A model generated the notes under the pieces. That model did not search any database and had not been told where the DNA came from. It saw only the letters and a list, made by a program, of their open reading frames with translations. Shown piece after piece: positions 1-10,807 of a stretch of 64,000 nt of DNA. Location of the stretch: assembly GCF_026626705.1 (NCBI RefSeq), contig NZ_JAPNKC010000001.1, forward strand, positions 310,001-374,000, in the 5' to 3' direction. A program made the position numbers and the translations under genes. Each line of letters opens with the position of its first letter. The stretch's first letter is position 1. This DNA is from Pyxidicoccus sp. MSG2. GTDB lineage: Bacteria > Myxococcota > Myxococcia > Myxococcales > Myxococcaceae.

Positions 1-1
1 G

Positions 2-700
2 GGCGAGTTCCGCGAGACGGCGTGGCAGGCCATCCGCGCCGTCTTCCCTTCCGGAGCCGTGCGGCTGTCGGTGGACGAGCGCAAGCTGCCCGAGCGCAAG
101 CCCGGCAGCATGGACGAGCGCATCGTCCAGCTCATCAAGGACGGGCTCAACATCGACGGCATGGCCCTGGCGCTGCACGCCACGGACTTCTTCCTCTACC
201 AGCGCCTGTACGCGCTCTACCGGCTGGACGCGGTGAAGGTGTCGGAGCTGGAGCCCGAGCCCGAGACGGCCGTGGTGGTGGAGGAGGAAGAGGATGCGAG
301 CGTCATCGGCGCCGAGTCCTCGGCGGACGAGGTGCTCCAGGCGGCGCAGCTCTTCCTGGACGCCGGCAACGTGCGCGACGCCGAGGCCCTCGCGAAGCGC
401 GCGCACGAGCTGGGCCCCTCGCCCCGCACGGCGGAGCTCTTGAAGAAGGCCCAGGAGCGGCTGGTGGTGGAGCTGCGCCGGGAGTTGGTGGAGCCACCCC
501 GGGTGCCCGCGCTGCAGGTGGCGCCCGCGCACCTGAAGACGCTGCAGCTGTCCGCGCCCGAGCGCTACCTGCTGTCGCGCATCGACGGCCGGCGCGACGT
601 GGCCGCCATCGTCCACGTGTCCCCGCTCCAGGAGCTGGACGCCCTGAAGTTCTTCCAGGGCTTCGTGGACCGGGGGCTGGTGAAGCTCACCGCGCGCTGA
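2..700 (+). CDS. C-terminal part of a DUF4388/PATAN-like protein, cut by the window edge
   Basis: The frame is open from the first bases of the window with no stop, so the start lies outside; 232 residues are visible. There are two similar helical blocks, one near residues 40-75 (around LIKDGLNIDGMALALHA) and one at the C-terminus (around LLSRIDGRRDVAAIVH), resembling the repeated helical units that accompany DUF4388 domains in myxobacterial regulators. Between them are a very acidic Glu/Val stretch and a TPR-like segment (AAQLFLDAGNVRDAEALAKR). The visible part suggests protein-protein interaction rather than catalysis. The family call is an inference from pattern; the open frame is directly seen. 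It converges with the next gene, leaving 16 bases between stops. Confidence 0.6.
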   Translation, partial: GEFRETAWQAIRAVFPSGAVRLSVDERKLPERKPGSMDERIVQLIKDGLNIDGMALALHATDFFLYQRLYALYRLDAVKVSELEPEPETAVVVEEEEDASVIGAESSADEVLQAAQLFLDAGNVRDAEALAKRAHELGPSPRTAELLKKAQERLVVELRRELVEPPRVPALQVAPAHLKTLQLSAPERYLLSRIDGRRDVAAIVHVSPLQELDALKFFQGFVDRGLVKLTAR

Positions 701-716
701 GGCGCGGCCCTGTCGC

Positions 717-2120
717 TCAGTGCTTGCCCGCGGCGGACGCCGGGGCCGTCATCTCCACCGGCGCGGGGACGCGCTGCAGGCCCAGGCGCAGGGCCTCGCG
801 GCCCAGCCAGGCGCCGCGGATGCGCCACTTCGGGTCATTGACGATGACGGCGGCCACGACCACGCGGGGGTTGTCCTTGGGCGCGAAGCCCACGAACCAC
901 GAGTAGTCGCGGAAGGGATTGCGGTCCGCCAGCGTGCCCGTCTTGCCCACCGCGTCGTCCACGCGGAAGGCGCGCTCGCGGAACACGCCGCGCGCGGTGC
1001 CGTGGGTGACCGTCTCCTCCAGCATGGCGGTGAGGTCCTTCGCCGCCTCGGGGGTGAGGACGGGCTCGCCCTCCGGGGGCAGCAGCGGGCCGGACTCCGG
1101 CTCCACCAGCACCGGATCCACCCACCGGCCGTCGTTGGCCGCCACGGACGCCATCAGCGCGCCGTGCAGCGGGGACAGGTACACGTCGCCGAAGCCCGCG
1201 CCGGTGTTGGCCAGGCCGAAGGGCTCCTCGGGGATGGCGGCGAGCGACACGTCCATGGGGACGGGGAAGGCAATCTCGCGGTTGAAGCGGAAGCGGGCCG
1301 CCATGCGGCGCAGCACGTCCGCGTTGAGGTGCTTGTGCGTCAGCTTGGCGAAGACGACGTTGGCGCTCTTGCCCATGGCCAGCGCCAGCGAGATGCAGGC
1401 CCCGTCGCGCTCGCTGTCCTCCAGGTGCTTCTCGGACAGCCGCCGCTTGCCGCCGTGGAAGCACTCCTCCACGGACGGGGGGACGCCCGCCTCGAGCAGC
1501 GCGCTGCCGGTGACGATCTTGAAGATGCTGGCCGCGGGGAACACGGCGCGCACGGGCAGTCCGCGCATCTCCGGCCGCGCCGCCGAGTGCTCCGCCAGCG
1601 CCAGCACGCGGCCCGTGGAGGGCTCCAGCACCACGGCGGCGCCGTAGGGCACGGCGTAGTCGCGCATGATGTTCGTCAGCTGCGTCTGGAGCACCGGGTC
1701 GATGGTGAGCACCTGCTTGTGGCCGTTCTTCTCCTTCACCACCAGCCGCTCACCCTCCAGCTTCGCGCGGGCCAGCAGGTCCGCGGCGCGAGGCAGCGGC
1801 TGCAGCTTCGCGATGGGCGGCGCCGACTCGCGCGACGGCACCGGCACCGGAGGCACCAGCCCGGGCTCCGCGGCCAGCGCGGCGAGGCCGCCATCCGGGG
1901 ATGCGCCTCCCAGCACCGCGGCGCTGGCCGTGGCGAGCGACTCGGGGGTGCCGGCGTCGGCCGGCGTCTCGGCGATGGCAGGACCCACACCTTCCGTTCC
2001 GGAGTCGGCCAGGGCCCCGGTGACAGGGGCCGTGGCTCCCGGCTGGGGCTCATTCGCTCCGAGCAGGAGGGCGAGGGGGAACAGCGCTGCGGCGGACAGG
2101 AGACGGCGGCGGATCGTCAT
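717..2120 (-). CDS. Penicillin-binding protein, transpeptidase domain
   Basis: 467 residues with an N-terminal signal or anchor (RRRLLSAAALFPLALLLGA), then a roughly 100-residue Ala/Pro/Gly-rich linker and a transpeptidase domain. The three active-site motifs are present: SIFK (nucleophile Ser198, Lys201), SAN (252-254) and KTG (393-395). By family knowledge these act as D,D-transpeptidases cross-linking peptidoglycan on the periplasmic face. There is no glycosyltransferase domain and little room for the long dimerisation domain of FtsI/PBP2, so this is a compact stand-alone transpeptidase of uncertain physiological role. The ATG start has a hydrophobic segment directly behind it. It is divergent from the ABC permease at 2275, with about 150 bases between them for promoters. 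Confidence 0.85.
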   Translation of the reverse strand: MTIRRRLLSAAALFPLALLLGANEPQPGATAPVTGALADSGTEGVGPAIAETPADAGTPESLATASAAVLGGASPDGGLAALAAEPGLVPPVPVPSRESAPPIAKLQPLPRAADLLARAKLEGERLVVKEKNGHKQVLTIDPVLQTQLTNIMRDYAVPYGAAVVLEPSTGRVLALAEHSAARPEMRGLPVRAVFPAASIFKIVTGSALLEAGVPPSVEECFHGGKRRLSEKHLEDSERDGACISLALAMGKSANVVFAKLTHKHLNADVLRRMAARFRFNREIAFPVPMDVSLAAIPEEPFGLANTGAGFGDVYLSPLHGALMASVAANDGRWVDPVLVEPESGPLLPPEGEPVLTPEAAKDLTAMLEETVTHGTARGVFRERAFRVDDAVGKTGTLADRNPFRDYSWFVGFAPKDNPRVVVAAVIVNDPKWRIRGAWLGREALRLGLQRVPAPVEMTAPASAAGKH

Positions 2121-2274
2121 TGCTGCGCAGGGGCTCCAGGGGGGCTCCGGCGCTTCCGTGAGGAGTCGCCGGAGATGAGCTGAGCGCGAACTCTACCGGC
2201 TGGCGGCGCGCTGTCCACGGACGCTTCCTCGGTCGCTTCCGTCCGGCCGCTGGCGTCAGAAACTTGGCGGAGGG

Positions 2275-3204
2275 GTGCGCAACTCCGCTAGGTTCCCCCA
2301 CACCTTGGACGGATTGAAAGAAACCCTGGTCATCTGGAGCGCGGAGCTGCGCCGCGCCGTGCGCAGTGGGCGCGCGGTGGTGCTGCTCGGCCTCTACAGC
2401 ATGTTCTCCGCGCTGGTGCTGCTGGTGGTCGGCTGGATTGCCGGCCAGGTGCGCGAAGCGGTGAACAAGCAACTGGAGACCGCGGGTGCGGGCGCGGATG
2501 CCTCGGCGCAGGTGGGCGAGGAGATGCGCAAGGGCGTGCTGGGGTTCCTCCTCAGCGATGACAGCGCGATGATGGAGGCGCTCTCGCGGGTGCCGCTCGA
2601 AGTCCTGGTGGTCTTCAAGGTCACCCTCTTCTTCCTGCCGGCCTACGTGGCGCTGATGGGCTTCGACCAGCTCAGCGGCGAGGTGGGCCCGCGCTCCATG
2701 CGCTACCTCACCGTGCGCGCGCGCCGCTCCTCGGTGCTGCTGGGCAAGTTCCTCTCGCAGGCGACGCTGCTGCTCGGGCTGGTGCTCATCATCGACCTGG
2801 CCATCTTCGTCTACGCCCGCATCGCCAATCCGGGCTTCGGCTTCGCCGACGTGGTCATCAACCTCATCAAGTTCTGGCTGGCGGCCATCGTCTTCTCGCT
2901 GGCCTACGTGTCCCTCACCACGCTGTGCTCCAGCCTCTTCCGGAGCCCGGCGGTGAGCCTCGTCTTCAACTTCATCCTGCTGTTCGTCTTCTGGCTGATG
3001 GACACCACCGGCCGGGCCGCCGAGGCCGCCTATGGCGAAGCGAGCGTGGTGCGCTACGTGCGCTACCTGTCGCCCTCGTATTACTCGGTCAACCTGCTGC
3101 ACCCGAGGCTGGCCGAGTTCGCCGCCAGCGGAGCCGCGTACGCGGGCTTCGCGATGCTCTTCCTGCTGGGCGCCTACGCCGTCCTGCGCGCGAGGGATTT
3201 GTGA
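2275..3204 (+). CDS. ABC-2 type transporter permease
   Basis: 309 residues with about six hydrophobic segments (for example around ALVLLVVGWIAGQV, LLGLVLIIDLAIFVYAR, VSLVFNFILLFVFWLMD and FAMLFLLGAYAVL) and a large extracytoplasmic loop after the first. This is the usual layout of ABC-2 permeases. Its stop overlaps the GTG start of an ATPase in the GTGA manner, so the two are almost certainly translated together as one exporter. The start is uncertain: the GTG at 2275 sits almost on top of a GGAGGGG element, which is too close for an ideal ribosome binding site, and TTG at 2305 would lose ten residues. The substrate cannot be told. Confidence 0.85.
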   Translation: MRNSARFPHTLDGLKETLVIWSAELRRAVRSGRAVVLLGLYSMFSALVLLVVGWIAGQVREAVNKQLETAGAGADASAQVGEEMRKGVLGFLLSDDSAMMEALSRVPLEVLVVFKVTLFFLPAYVALMGFDQLSGEVGPRSMRYLTVRARRSSVLLGKFLSQATLLLGLVLIIDLAIFVYARIANPGFGFADVVINLIKFWLAAIVFSLAYVSLTTLCSSLFRSPAVSLVFNFILLFVFWLMDTTGRAAEAAYGEASVVRYVRYLSPSYYSVNLLHPRLAEFAASGAAYAGFAMLFLLGAYAVLRARDL

Positions 3205-4112
3205 GCGACCTGGCCATTGAGCTGTTCGGAGTCTCCAAGCGCTTCGGCCCCAAGGTGGCCGTGAGCAACGTGAGCCTCTCGGTGCCCCGGGGCTCGGTGT
3301 TCGGCCTCATCGGCCCCAACGGCGCCGGCAAGACGACCACCTTCTCCATGATGTGCGGCTACCTCTACCCCACCGAGGGCTCGCTGAAGGTCATGGACGT
3401 GGACCCCGCCACGCCCGGCGCCCTCAAGGGCCGGCTGGGCGCGCTGCCCCAGGACGCGGTGCTGCCGCCTGGCTGGGAGACGGGTGCGCTGCTGACGTAC
3501 TGGGCCCGCCTGTCCGCCCTCGCCGACCCCGAGCGCGAGGCCCGCGAGGCCCTGGAGCAGGTGGGGCTGATGGAGGCGTGGAACGTCCAGACGCAGGCGC
3601 TCAGCCACGGCATGGCCAAGCGCGCCGCCATGGGCCAGGCCCTCATGGGACGACCTCCGCTGGTGCTCCTAGACGAACCCACCGCCGGGTTGGACCCGCG
3701 CATCGCCGCCCAGGTGCGCCAGGTCATCAAGAACATGAAGGAGGCCCGGCAGACGGTGGTGGTCTCCAGCCACAACCTCCAGGAACTGGAGGAGCTGTGC
3801 GACGCGGCCGCCATCCTCGACAAGGGCAAGCTCGCGCAGGCCGGCACCATGTCCGAGCTGACCGGCCAGGGCTCCGAGTTCCGCGTGCAGATTGCCCGCG
3901 GTGACGTGCTCATCCCCGAGATTGCCGCCCTGGCCGACGTCACCGACGCGCGCATGGAAGGCGAGTCCGTGCTGCGCGTGCGCATCAAGGGCGGCGTGAA
4001 GCCCGAGGAGGTCATCAGCCACGTGGTGGGGCACCTGCTCCAGCACGGCGTCCTCATCCTCGGCGTCAGCCGGGGCCAGCGCCTGGAAGACCGCGTCCTC
4101 CAGCTCCTCTGA
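3201..4112 (+). CDS. ABC transporter ATP-binding protein
   Basis: 303 residues. The nucleotide-binding domain shows Walker A (GPNGAGKTT), a Q-loop region (ALPQDAV), an unusual signature sequence (LSHGMAKRA in place of LSGGQ), Walker B with D-loop (LVLLDEPTAGLD) and a switch histidine (SSHN). About 80 C-terminal residues follow, as in drug- and lipid-type ABC-2 ATPases. The GTG start is chosen because it overlaps the permease stop by four bases and removes an artefactual upstream extension. It energises the permease encoded just before. LSHGM keeps the Ser and Gly of the signature but lacks the second Gly and the Gln, which is seen in some ABC-2 ATPases. Confidence 0.92.
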   Translation: MSDLAIELFGVSKRFGPKVAVSNVSLSVPRGSVFGLIGPNGAGKTTTFSMMCGYLYPTEGSLKVMDVDPATPGALKGRLGALPQDAVLPPGWETGALLTYWARLSALADPEREAREALEQVGLMEAWNVQTQALSHGMAKRAAMGQALMGRPPLVLLDEPTAGLDPRIAAQVRQVIKNMKEARQTVVVSSHNLQELEELCDAAAILDKGKLAQAGTMSELTGQGSEFRVQIARGDVLIPEIAALADVTDARMEGESVLRVRIKGGVKPEEVISHVVGHLLQHGVLILGVSRGQRLEDRVLQLL

Positions 4113-4163
4113 GGGAGCGAGCGATGGGGGGGCTGCAGGAGGGGCCGCCCGTCAGGAGGCGGC

Positions 4164-4394
4164 TCAGCCCGCCTTGCGCACCCACCCCACGTAGCTCGTG
4201 CCCCGGCGCTCCAGGCGGAGGAGCGGATGGCCGGTGGCCTCGCACCAGGCGGGAAGGTCTGCTTCCAGCCCCCTGTCGGTGGAGATGAGCTCCACCACGG
4301 TGCCCGGCGCGAGCCTCCGCATGGCCTTGGCAATCTCGAGAATGGGCATGGGGCAGAGTGCCCCCGAGGTGTCCAGGCGGACTGAGGCGTCCAT
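4164..4394 (-). CDS. TusA/SirA-family sulfur carrier protein
   Basis: 76 residues, the usual length of the family. The diagnostic N-terminal motif is present (DTSGALCPMPILEIAK), whose Cys carries the persulfide in TusA proteins; a second Cys lies in the PAWCEATGH segment, as in many members. The predicted role is intracellular sulfur transfer, for example to tRNA thiolation or cofactor synthesis. ATG at 4394 follows a short GTGAGG element; a GTG nine bases upstream is an alternative start. No sulfur-metabolism genes adjoin it. The gene converges with the ABC operon and is divergent from the triple DsbA-like gene. Confidence 0.88.
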   Translation of the reverse strand: MDASVRLDTSGALCPMPILEIAKAMRRLAPGTVVELISTDRGLEADLPAWCEATGHPLLRLERRGTSYVGWVRKAG

Positions 4395-4567
4395 GATCCT
4401 CACTCTGACGGAATTTTTTCAAAAACTCCCCAGTTTCCGGGCCCCTAGGGGGGGTTGTACCCCCGTGGAAGCCAGACTCACTGGCTTGCGTGTCTGGAAT
4501 TCCGTCTGTTAAGTACCCCGCCCCTGCCCCTGTAAAAAACCCCACGCTCGGGCCCGGAGTCGGACCC

Positions 4568-6568
<2,001 letters not shown>

Positions 6569-6609
6569 TCGCTGCCCGCTGAAGGGCCCTGAAGAGGGCC
6601 TGAAGCACC

Positions 6610-6644
6610 AGAGGCCGTCGGACCTTCGGGGTCCGGCGGCCTCT
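6610..6644. terminator. Intrinsic terminator-like hairpin
   Basis: An inverted repeat of 15 bases per arm (6610-6624 and 6630-6644) with one mismatch and a TTCG-containing loop lies between the ends of the convergent DsbA-like and RidA genes. It is followed by a short T-rich stretch. It could serve both strands. Confidence 0.75.
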
Positions 6645-6670
6645 GTGCTTTCGGGCCTTCGTGCTTCTCG

Positions 6671-7057
6671 TCAGGAGACGGCGATGGCGTCGATCTCCAC
6701 CTTGGAGCCGCGGGGCAGCGCGGAGACCTGCACGGTGGCGCGGGCCGGGGGCGCGCCGGTGAAGTAGCGGCCATACACCTCGTTGACGCGGGCGAAGTCG
6801 CCCAAGTCCGTGAGGAAGATGGTGCAGCGCACGACGTGGGAGAAGTCCAGGCCGCCGGCGGTGAGCACGGCCTTGAGGTTCTCCATCACCCGCTCGGCCT
6901 GCGCGACGACGTCACCCTGCACCATCTCCATGGTGGAGGGGTCCAGGGGAATCTGGCCGGAGAGGAAGGTCATCTTCCCCGCGTCCACCTGCACCGCCTG
7001 GGAGTAAGGGCCAATGGCCTTGGGGGCCTGGTCGGAGTGGATTGCCTTGCGAGCCAT
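6671..7057 (-). CDS. RidA family (YjgF/UK114) reactive-intermediate deaminase
   Basis: 128 residues, typical of RidA. The N-terminus has the family pattern (APKAIGPYSQAVQVD), the middle has LSGQIPLDP, and the C-terminal block holds the substrate Arg and Glu (PPARATVQVSALPRGSKVEI). RidA hydrolyses 2-aminoacrylate and related imines released by PLP enzymes, protecting other PLP enzymes from damage. It acts in the cytoplasm as a trimer. The gene lies about 80 bases downstream of the RelA/SpoT gene on the same strand and may be cotranscribed with it. Confidence 0.93.
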   Translation of the reverse strand: MARKAIHSDQAPKAIGPYSQAVQVDAGKMTFLSGQIPLDPSTMEMVQGDVVAQAERVMENLKAVLTAGGLDFSHVVRCTIFLTDLGDFARVNEVYGRYFTGAPPARATVQVSALPRGSKVEIDAIAVS

Positions 7058-7140
7058 GCGGGCACCTCGGAAGTAGAGGGGCGGCCCCTTGACGGAGCCG
7101 CCCCGGGTTTCCGGGGCGCTCTAGCACGAAAGACGGCGCT

Positions 7141-9363
7141 CTAGATTCGCTCGACGGAGTAGACGCCGTTGAGACGCTCGATGGTGCGCATCAGGTCGGT
7201 GAGCTGCTTGAGGTCGGAGATGGTGACCTCGAAGGTGTTCACCGCCCGGTCATCCCCCGTGGCGCGGCAGTTGGCCTGGGAGATGTTGACGCCCTTCTTG
7301 GAGAAGGTGTTGGAGATGTCCGCCAGGAGGCCCGGCCGGTCCGCCGTCAGCACGCGCAGCGTGACGGGGCGCTTGAAGTCCCCGCGTACGTCCCACGTCA
7401 CGTCCACGCGGCGCTCGGGGTCCGTGGCCAGTGCCTTTTCGCAACCCACCGTGTGCACCGTCACTCCCCGTCCCCGGGTGATGAAGCCGGCGATGGGGTC
7501 GCCGGGGACGGGGTTGCAACACCGTCCGAAGCGCACCAGCACGTCGTCCACGCCGCCAATCTGCACGCCGCTGCGGTTGCTGCGGCCCACCAGCCGCTTG
7601 GCCAGGTCCGTGACGCGCGACAGGCCGGGCAGCATGGAGGAGCTGACGGAGTTGCTTCCCGACAGGCTGTTGCCGCCGCCGTCGCCACGCGCCGCCGTCT
7701 CCGCCGCGGCGAGCTTCTCCTGCGGCACCAGTCGGTGCACGAGCTGCTGCGGCGTCACCTTGCCGTAGCCGACGGCCACCAGCAGGTCGTCTTCGATGCG
7801 GAAGCCCAGCTCCTCGGCGACCTTCTTCATCTCCCCGGACTTGAGCAGCCGGTTGAAGTTGAGCTGGAAGCGCTTCAGCTCGCGGTCCGTCAGCTCGCGG
7901 CCCAGCTGCAGGCTCTTGTCGCGCTGCTGCTGCTTGATGAAACCGCGGATGCGCTGCTGGGCACGGCTCGTCTTGACGAAGGTGAGCCAGTCCTTGGACG
8001 GGTGCTGCTGGGGGCTGGTGAGCACCTCCACCGTGTCGCCGTTCTTCAGCTTGTAGCGCAGGGGGACGATCTTGCCGTTCACCTTCGCGCCCACGCACCG
8101 GTTGCCCACGTCCGAGTGGATGGCGTACGCGAAGTCCACCGGCGTGGCCCCGCGAGGCAGCGAGCGCACGTCGCCCTTGGGCGTGAAGACGAAGACCTCG
8201 TCGGTGAAGAGGTCCACCTTCACCGTCTCGAGGAACTCCTTCGGGTCCTTCAGGTCCTGCTGCCACTCCATGAGCTGGCGCAGCCAGGCGAACTTCTCGT
8301 CATCCTTGGAGATGACCGCCTTGCCCTCCTTGTACTTCCAGTGGGCGGCGATGCCCTCCTCGGCGATCTTGTGCATCTCCGAGGTGCGGATCTGCACCTC
8401 CACGCGCTCGCTCAAGGGACCAATCACCGTGGTGTGCAGCGACTGGTACATGTTGGGCTTCGGAATCGCGATGAAGTCCTTGAAGCGTCCGGGCACCGGC
8501 TTCCACATCTCGTGCACCAGCCCGAGCGCCTCGTAACAGGAGGGCGCGGTGGGGGCGATGATGCGGAAGGCGATGATGTCGTGGATCTGGTCGAAGTCGA
8601 TGCCCTGCGCCTTGATCTTCTTGTAGATGCTGTAGACGTGCTTGAAGCGGCCGGACACCTCGCCCTTCAGCCCGCGCTCGGCGAGCTTCGAGCGGATGAG
8701 GTCGCACGTGTCCTCGATGTACTTCTCGCGCTCCTTCTTGCGCTTGTTGAGCTTCTCCTGGAGCGCGAAGAACTCCTGCGGCTTCACGTAGCGGAAGCTC
8801 AGGTCCTCCAGCTCCGTCTTTATCCAGGAGATGCCGAGCCGGTTCGCGAGCGGCGCGTAGATGTCCAGGGTCTCCTGGGCGATGCGCGCCTGCTTCTCCT
8901 CGGACATGTGGTCCAGCGTCCGCATGTTGTGCGTGCGGTCCGCCAGCTTCACGAGGATGACGCGGATGTCCTGCGCCATCGCGATGATCATCTTCCGGAA
9001 GTTCTCCGCCTGCTTCTCCTCCTGCGAGAGGCTGGCGGACGCGGAGAACTTGGACAGCTTGGTGACGCCGTCGACGAGCTGGGCGACTTCTGCGCCGAAC
9101 AGCTCGGTGAGCTCCTCGGCGGTGGCGAGTGTGTCCTCAATGGTGTCGTGGAGGAGGCCGGTGACGATGGACGCCTCGTCAAGCTTCAGCTCTCCGAGGA
9201 TGCCCGCGACCTCGAGCGGGTGGACGAGGTAGGGCTCGCCTGACTTCCTCAGCTGGCCCTGGTGGACCTTGGCTGAGTAGACGTAGGCCTTCTTGATGAT
9301 GTCCAGGTCAGGGTCCGGGTGATACGAGGAGACCCGTTGGAGGATGTCGTTCAGGCGAATCAT
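7141..9363 (-). CDS. relA: Bifunctional (p)ppGpp synthetase/hydrolase, RelA/SpoT family
   Basis: 740 residues from ATG 9363; an upstream in-frame TTG would add 14 poorly conserved residues. Domains in order: HD hydrolase (VHPLEVAGIL, HDTIED, RTHNMRTL), synthetase (KHVYSIYKKIK, KPNMYQSLHTTV), TGS (FTPKGDVRSLPRGATPVDFA), a Cys-containing ribbon (RFGRCCNPVPGD) and a C-terminal ACT domain (TADRPGLLADISNTFSKKGV). An intact HD motif together with the synthetase block suggests both making and breaking of ppGpp. In myxobacteria this alarmone triggers starvation responses including fruiting-body development. It is divergent from the FHA gene at 9522. Confidence 0.96.
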   Translation of the reverse strand: MIRLNDILQRVSSYHPDPDLDIIKKAYVYSAKVHQGQLRKSGEPYLVHPLEVAGILGELKLDEASIVTGLLHDTIEDTLATAEELTELFGAEVAQLVDGVTKLSKFSASASLSQEEKQAENFRKMIIAMAQDIRVILVKLADRTHNMRTLDHMSEEKQARIAQETLDIYAPLANRLGISWIKTELEDLSFRYVKPQEFFALQEKLNKRKKEREKYIEDTCDLIRSKLAERGLKGEVSGRFKHVYSIYKKIKAQGIDFDQIHDIIAFRIIAPTAPSCYEALGLVHEMWKPVPGRFKDFIAIPKPNMYQSLHTTVIGPLSERVEVQIRTSEMHKIAEEGIAAHWKYKEGKAVISKDDEKFAWLRQLMEWQQDLKDPKEFLETVKVDLFTDEVFVFTPKGDVRSLPRGATPVDFAYAIHSDVGNRCVGAKVNGKIVPLRYKLKNGDTVEVLTSPQQHPSKDWLTFVKTSRAQQRIRGFIKQQQRDKSLQLGRELTDRELKRFQLNFNRLLKSGEMKKVAEELGFRIEDDLLVAVGYGKVTPQQLVHRLVPQEKLAAAETAARGDGGGNSLSGSNSVSSSMLPGLSRVTDLAKRLVGRSNRSGVQIGGVDDVLVRFGRCCNPVPGDPIAGFITRGRGVTVHTVGCEKALATDPERRVDVTWDVRGDFKRPVTLRVLTADRPGLLADISNTFSKKGVNISQANCRATGDDRAVNTFEVTISDLKQLTDLMRTIERLNGVYSVERI

Positions 9364-9521
9364 CGAGTGAAGGGCAATCGTAACTTTGCCCCCCTGGGGG
9401 GGCAACGTCGCCCCACACCTGGGTGTTCCAGTTCACGTACGGGGCCGGGGGGACTATCCCACCTGTCGCGTTCGCTTTCGTTGACCCGACGTTTTCAGGG
9501 CCCCTAGATTCGCCCTCTCCC

Positions 9522-10712
9522 ATGTCACAGCTCCTGCTGTCCGCCCTTGCCGTGGTCTGCCCGAACTGTGACGGGTACAACCCTCCTCGCTCGGCCGCCT
9601 GTGTCCTGTGCGGCCAGGCGCTGGAGGAACCCTCCGCGGCCCGGCCGCCCGCCGCCCGGCCCGCCGGGGCGACTCCCCGTCCCGTAGCGCCGCCTCCCGG
9701 CCGTCCCGTGGCGGTGTCCACCTTCCCCGGCCCCCGGGGAGAGTCAGGCGTCCCGAACACCACGCCGCCTCCGCCGAGCGCCATCCCTCCCGGGCTGCGC
9801 CCCTCGGCGCGGACGCCTCCGCCCACCGCCGCCGCCGGGCTGCCCGTAGAGCGCCCCGGGGCCCGGGTGACGGCTCCGGCGGGTGGCGCCGCCTCGGTGC
9901 CTCCCGTCGCCGCGGCCCGGGCGTCCGCGGGGGGGCCCGCGTCGGTGCCTCCGGGGCCCGCCGTCACCCGGCCTCCGCCTCCGGTTCCGGACAGCGCCAT
10001 GCCCTTGAAGCCCGGGGCCGCGCCCGCCGCGACTCCCGGAGCCCCGCGGCCGGCGCCTCCGGCGGCGTCCCGCTTCGGACTGGCCGTCATCGCCGGCTCC
10101 ACGCGGGGCCAGCGCTACAAGTTGCCCGTCACCGGCTGCGTCGTGGGCCGGCAGCGCGGCGCCATCCTGTTCTCGGATGACGCGTACGTGTCGCCCCTGC
10201 ACGCCACCTTCCTGGTGAAGGACGGCGCCCTCTTCGTCCGGGACGAGTCGAGCGCCTCGGGCGTGTTCGTCGCCGTCGCCGGCACCGAGGCCCTCGCCCC
10301 GCGCACCCTCTTCAGCGCGGGCCAGCGGCTGTTCCGCTACACGGGCCGGCTGGAGCCGGTGGCGCCCGTGGCGGGCCGCCCCCACGTCTACGGCGCGCCG
10401 GTGCCGCTGGGTCAGGCGGTGTACGGGGTGGAGGAGGTCCTCGTGGGCGGGCGCGCGGGCCGGGCGGTGGTGACGGCGGCGCCGCTGCTCACCATCGGCC
10501 AGGCGAACTGCGACTTGAGCTTCCCGGGGGACGAGGGCCTGGCCGGCCGCCACTGCGAGCTCTCCCCCACCCCCACGGGCGCCCTGCTGAGGGACCTGTC
10601 GGGAGGACTGGGCACGTACGTGCGCCTCGCGGCCGGCGTGGAGCGCCCGCTGCGTCCGGGAGACCGCGTCCGCCTGGGCCAGCACGTGCTCCAGGTGGAA
10701 AACCTGGGCTGA
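9522..10712 (+). CDS. Zinc-ribbon protein with proline-rich linker and two FHA domains
   Basis: 396 residues. The N-terminus carries two CxxC pairs (CPNC, CVLC) forming a probable zinc ribbon. A roughly 160-residue Pro/Ala/Gly-rich linker follows, then FHA domain 1 (VVGRQ, SPLHATF, SASGVFV) and FHA domain 2 (LTIGQ, AGRHCEL, GLGTYVRL). FHA domains bind phosphothreonine peptides. Here domain 1 keeps the Arg, Ser and His; domain 2 is more diverged. Only ATG 9522 places the ribbon at the N-terminus. The gene neighbours a Ser/Thr kinase and a second ribbon-FHA protein, so it is probably part of a kinase signalling module. Confidence 0.85.
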   Translation: MSQLLLSALAVVCPNCDGYNPPRSAACVLCGQALEEPSAARPPAARPAGATPRPVAPPPGRPVAVSTFPGPRGESGVPNTTPPPPSAIPPGLRPSARTPPPTAAAGLPVERPGARVTAPAGGAASVPPVAAARASAGGPASVPPGPAVTRPPPPVPDSAMPLKPGAAPAATPGAPRPAPPAASRFGLAVIAGSTRGQRYKLPVTGCVVGRQRGAILFSDDAYVSPLHATFLVKDGALFVRDESSASGVFVAVAGTEALAPRTLFSAGQRLFRYTGRLEPVAPVAGRPHVYGAPVPLGQAVYGVEEVLVGGRAGRAVVTAAPLLTIGQANCDLSFPGDEGLAGRHCELSPTPTGALLRDLSGGLGTYVRLAAGVERPLRPGDRVRLGQHVLQVENLG

Positions 10713-10807
10713 GCCGCGGAGACCGCGCCCGCCTCGGCCCGCGCGCGCTCCAGGTGGAGAATCCGGGCTGAGTCGCTGCCACAGGCGTTTGCCGCCGCAC
10801 CTGCCCG

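Noticed and set aside
7453..9243. 596-residue plus-strand open frame opposite relA
   Set aside because: It is a shadow of a well-conserved enzyme gene, with no start signal or motif.
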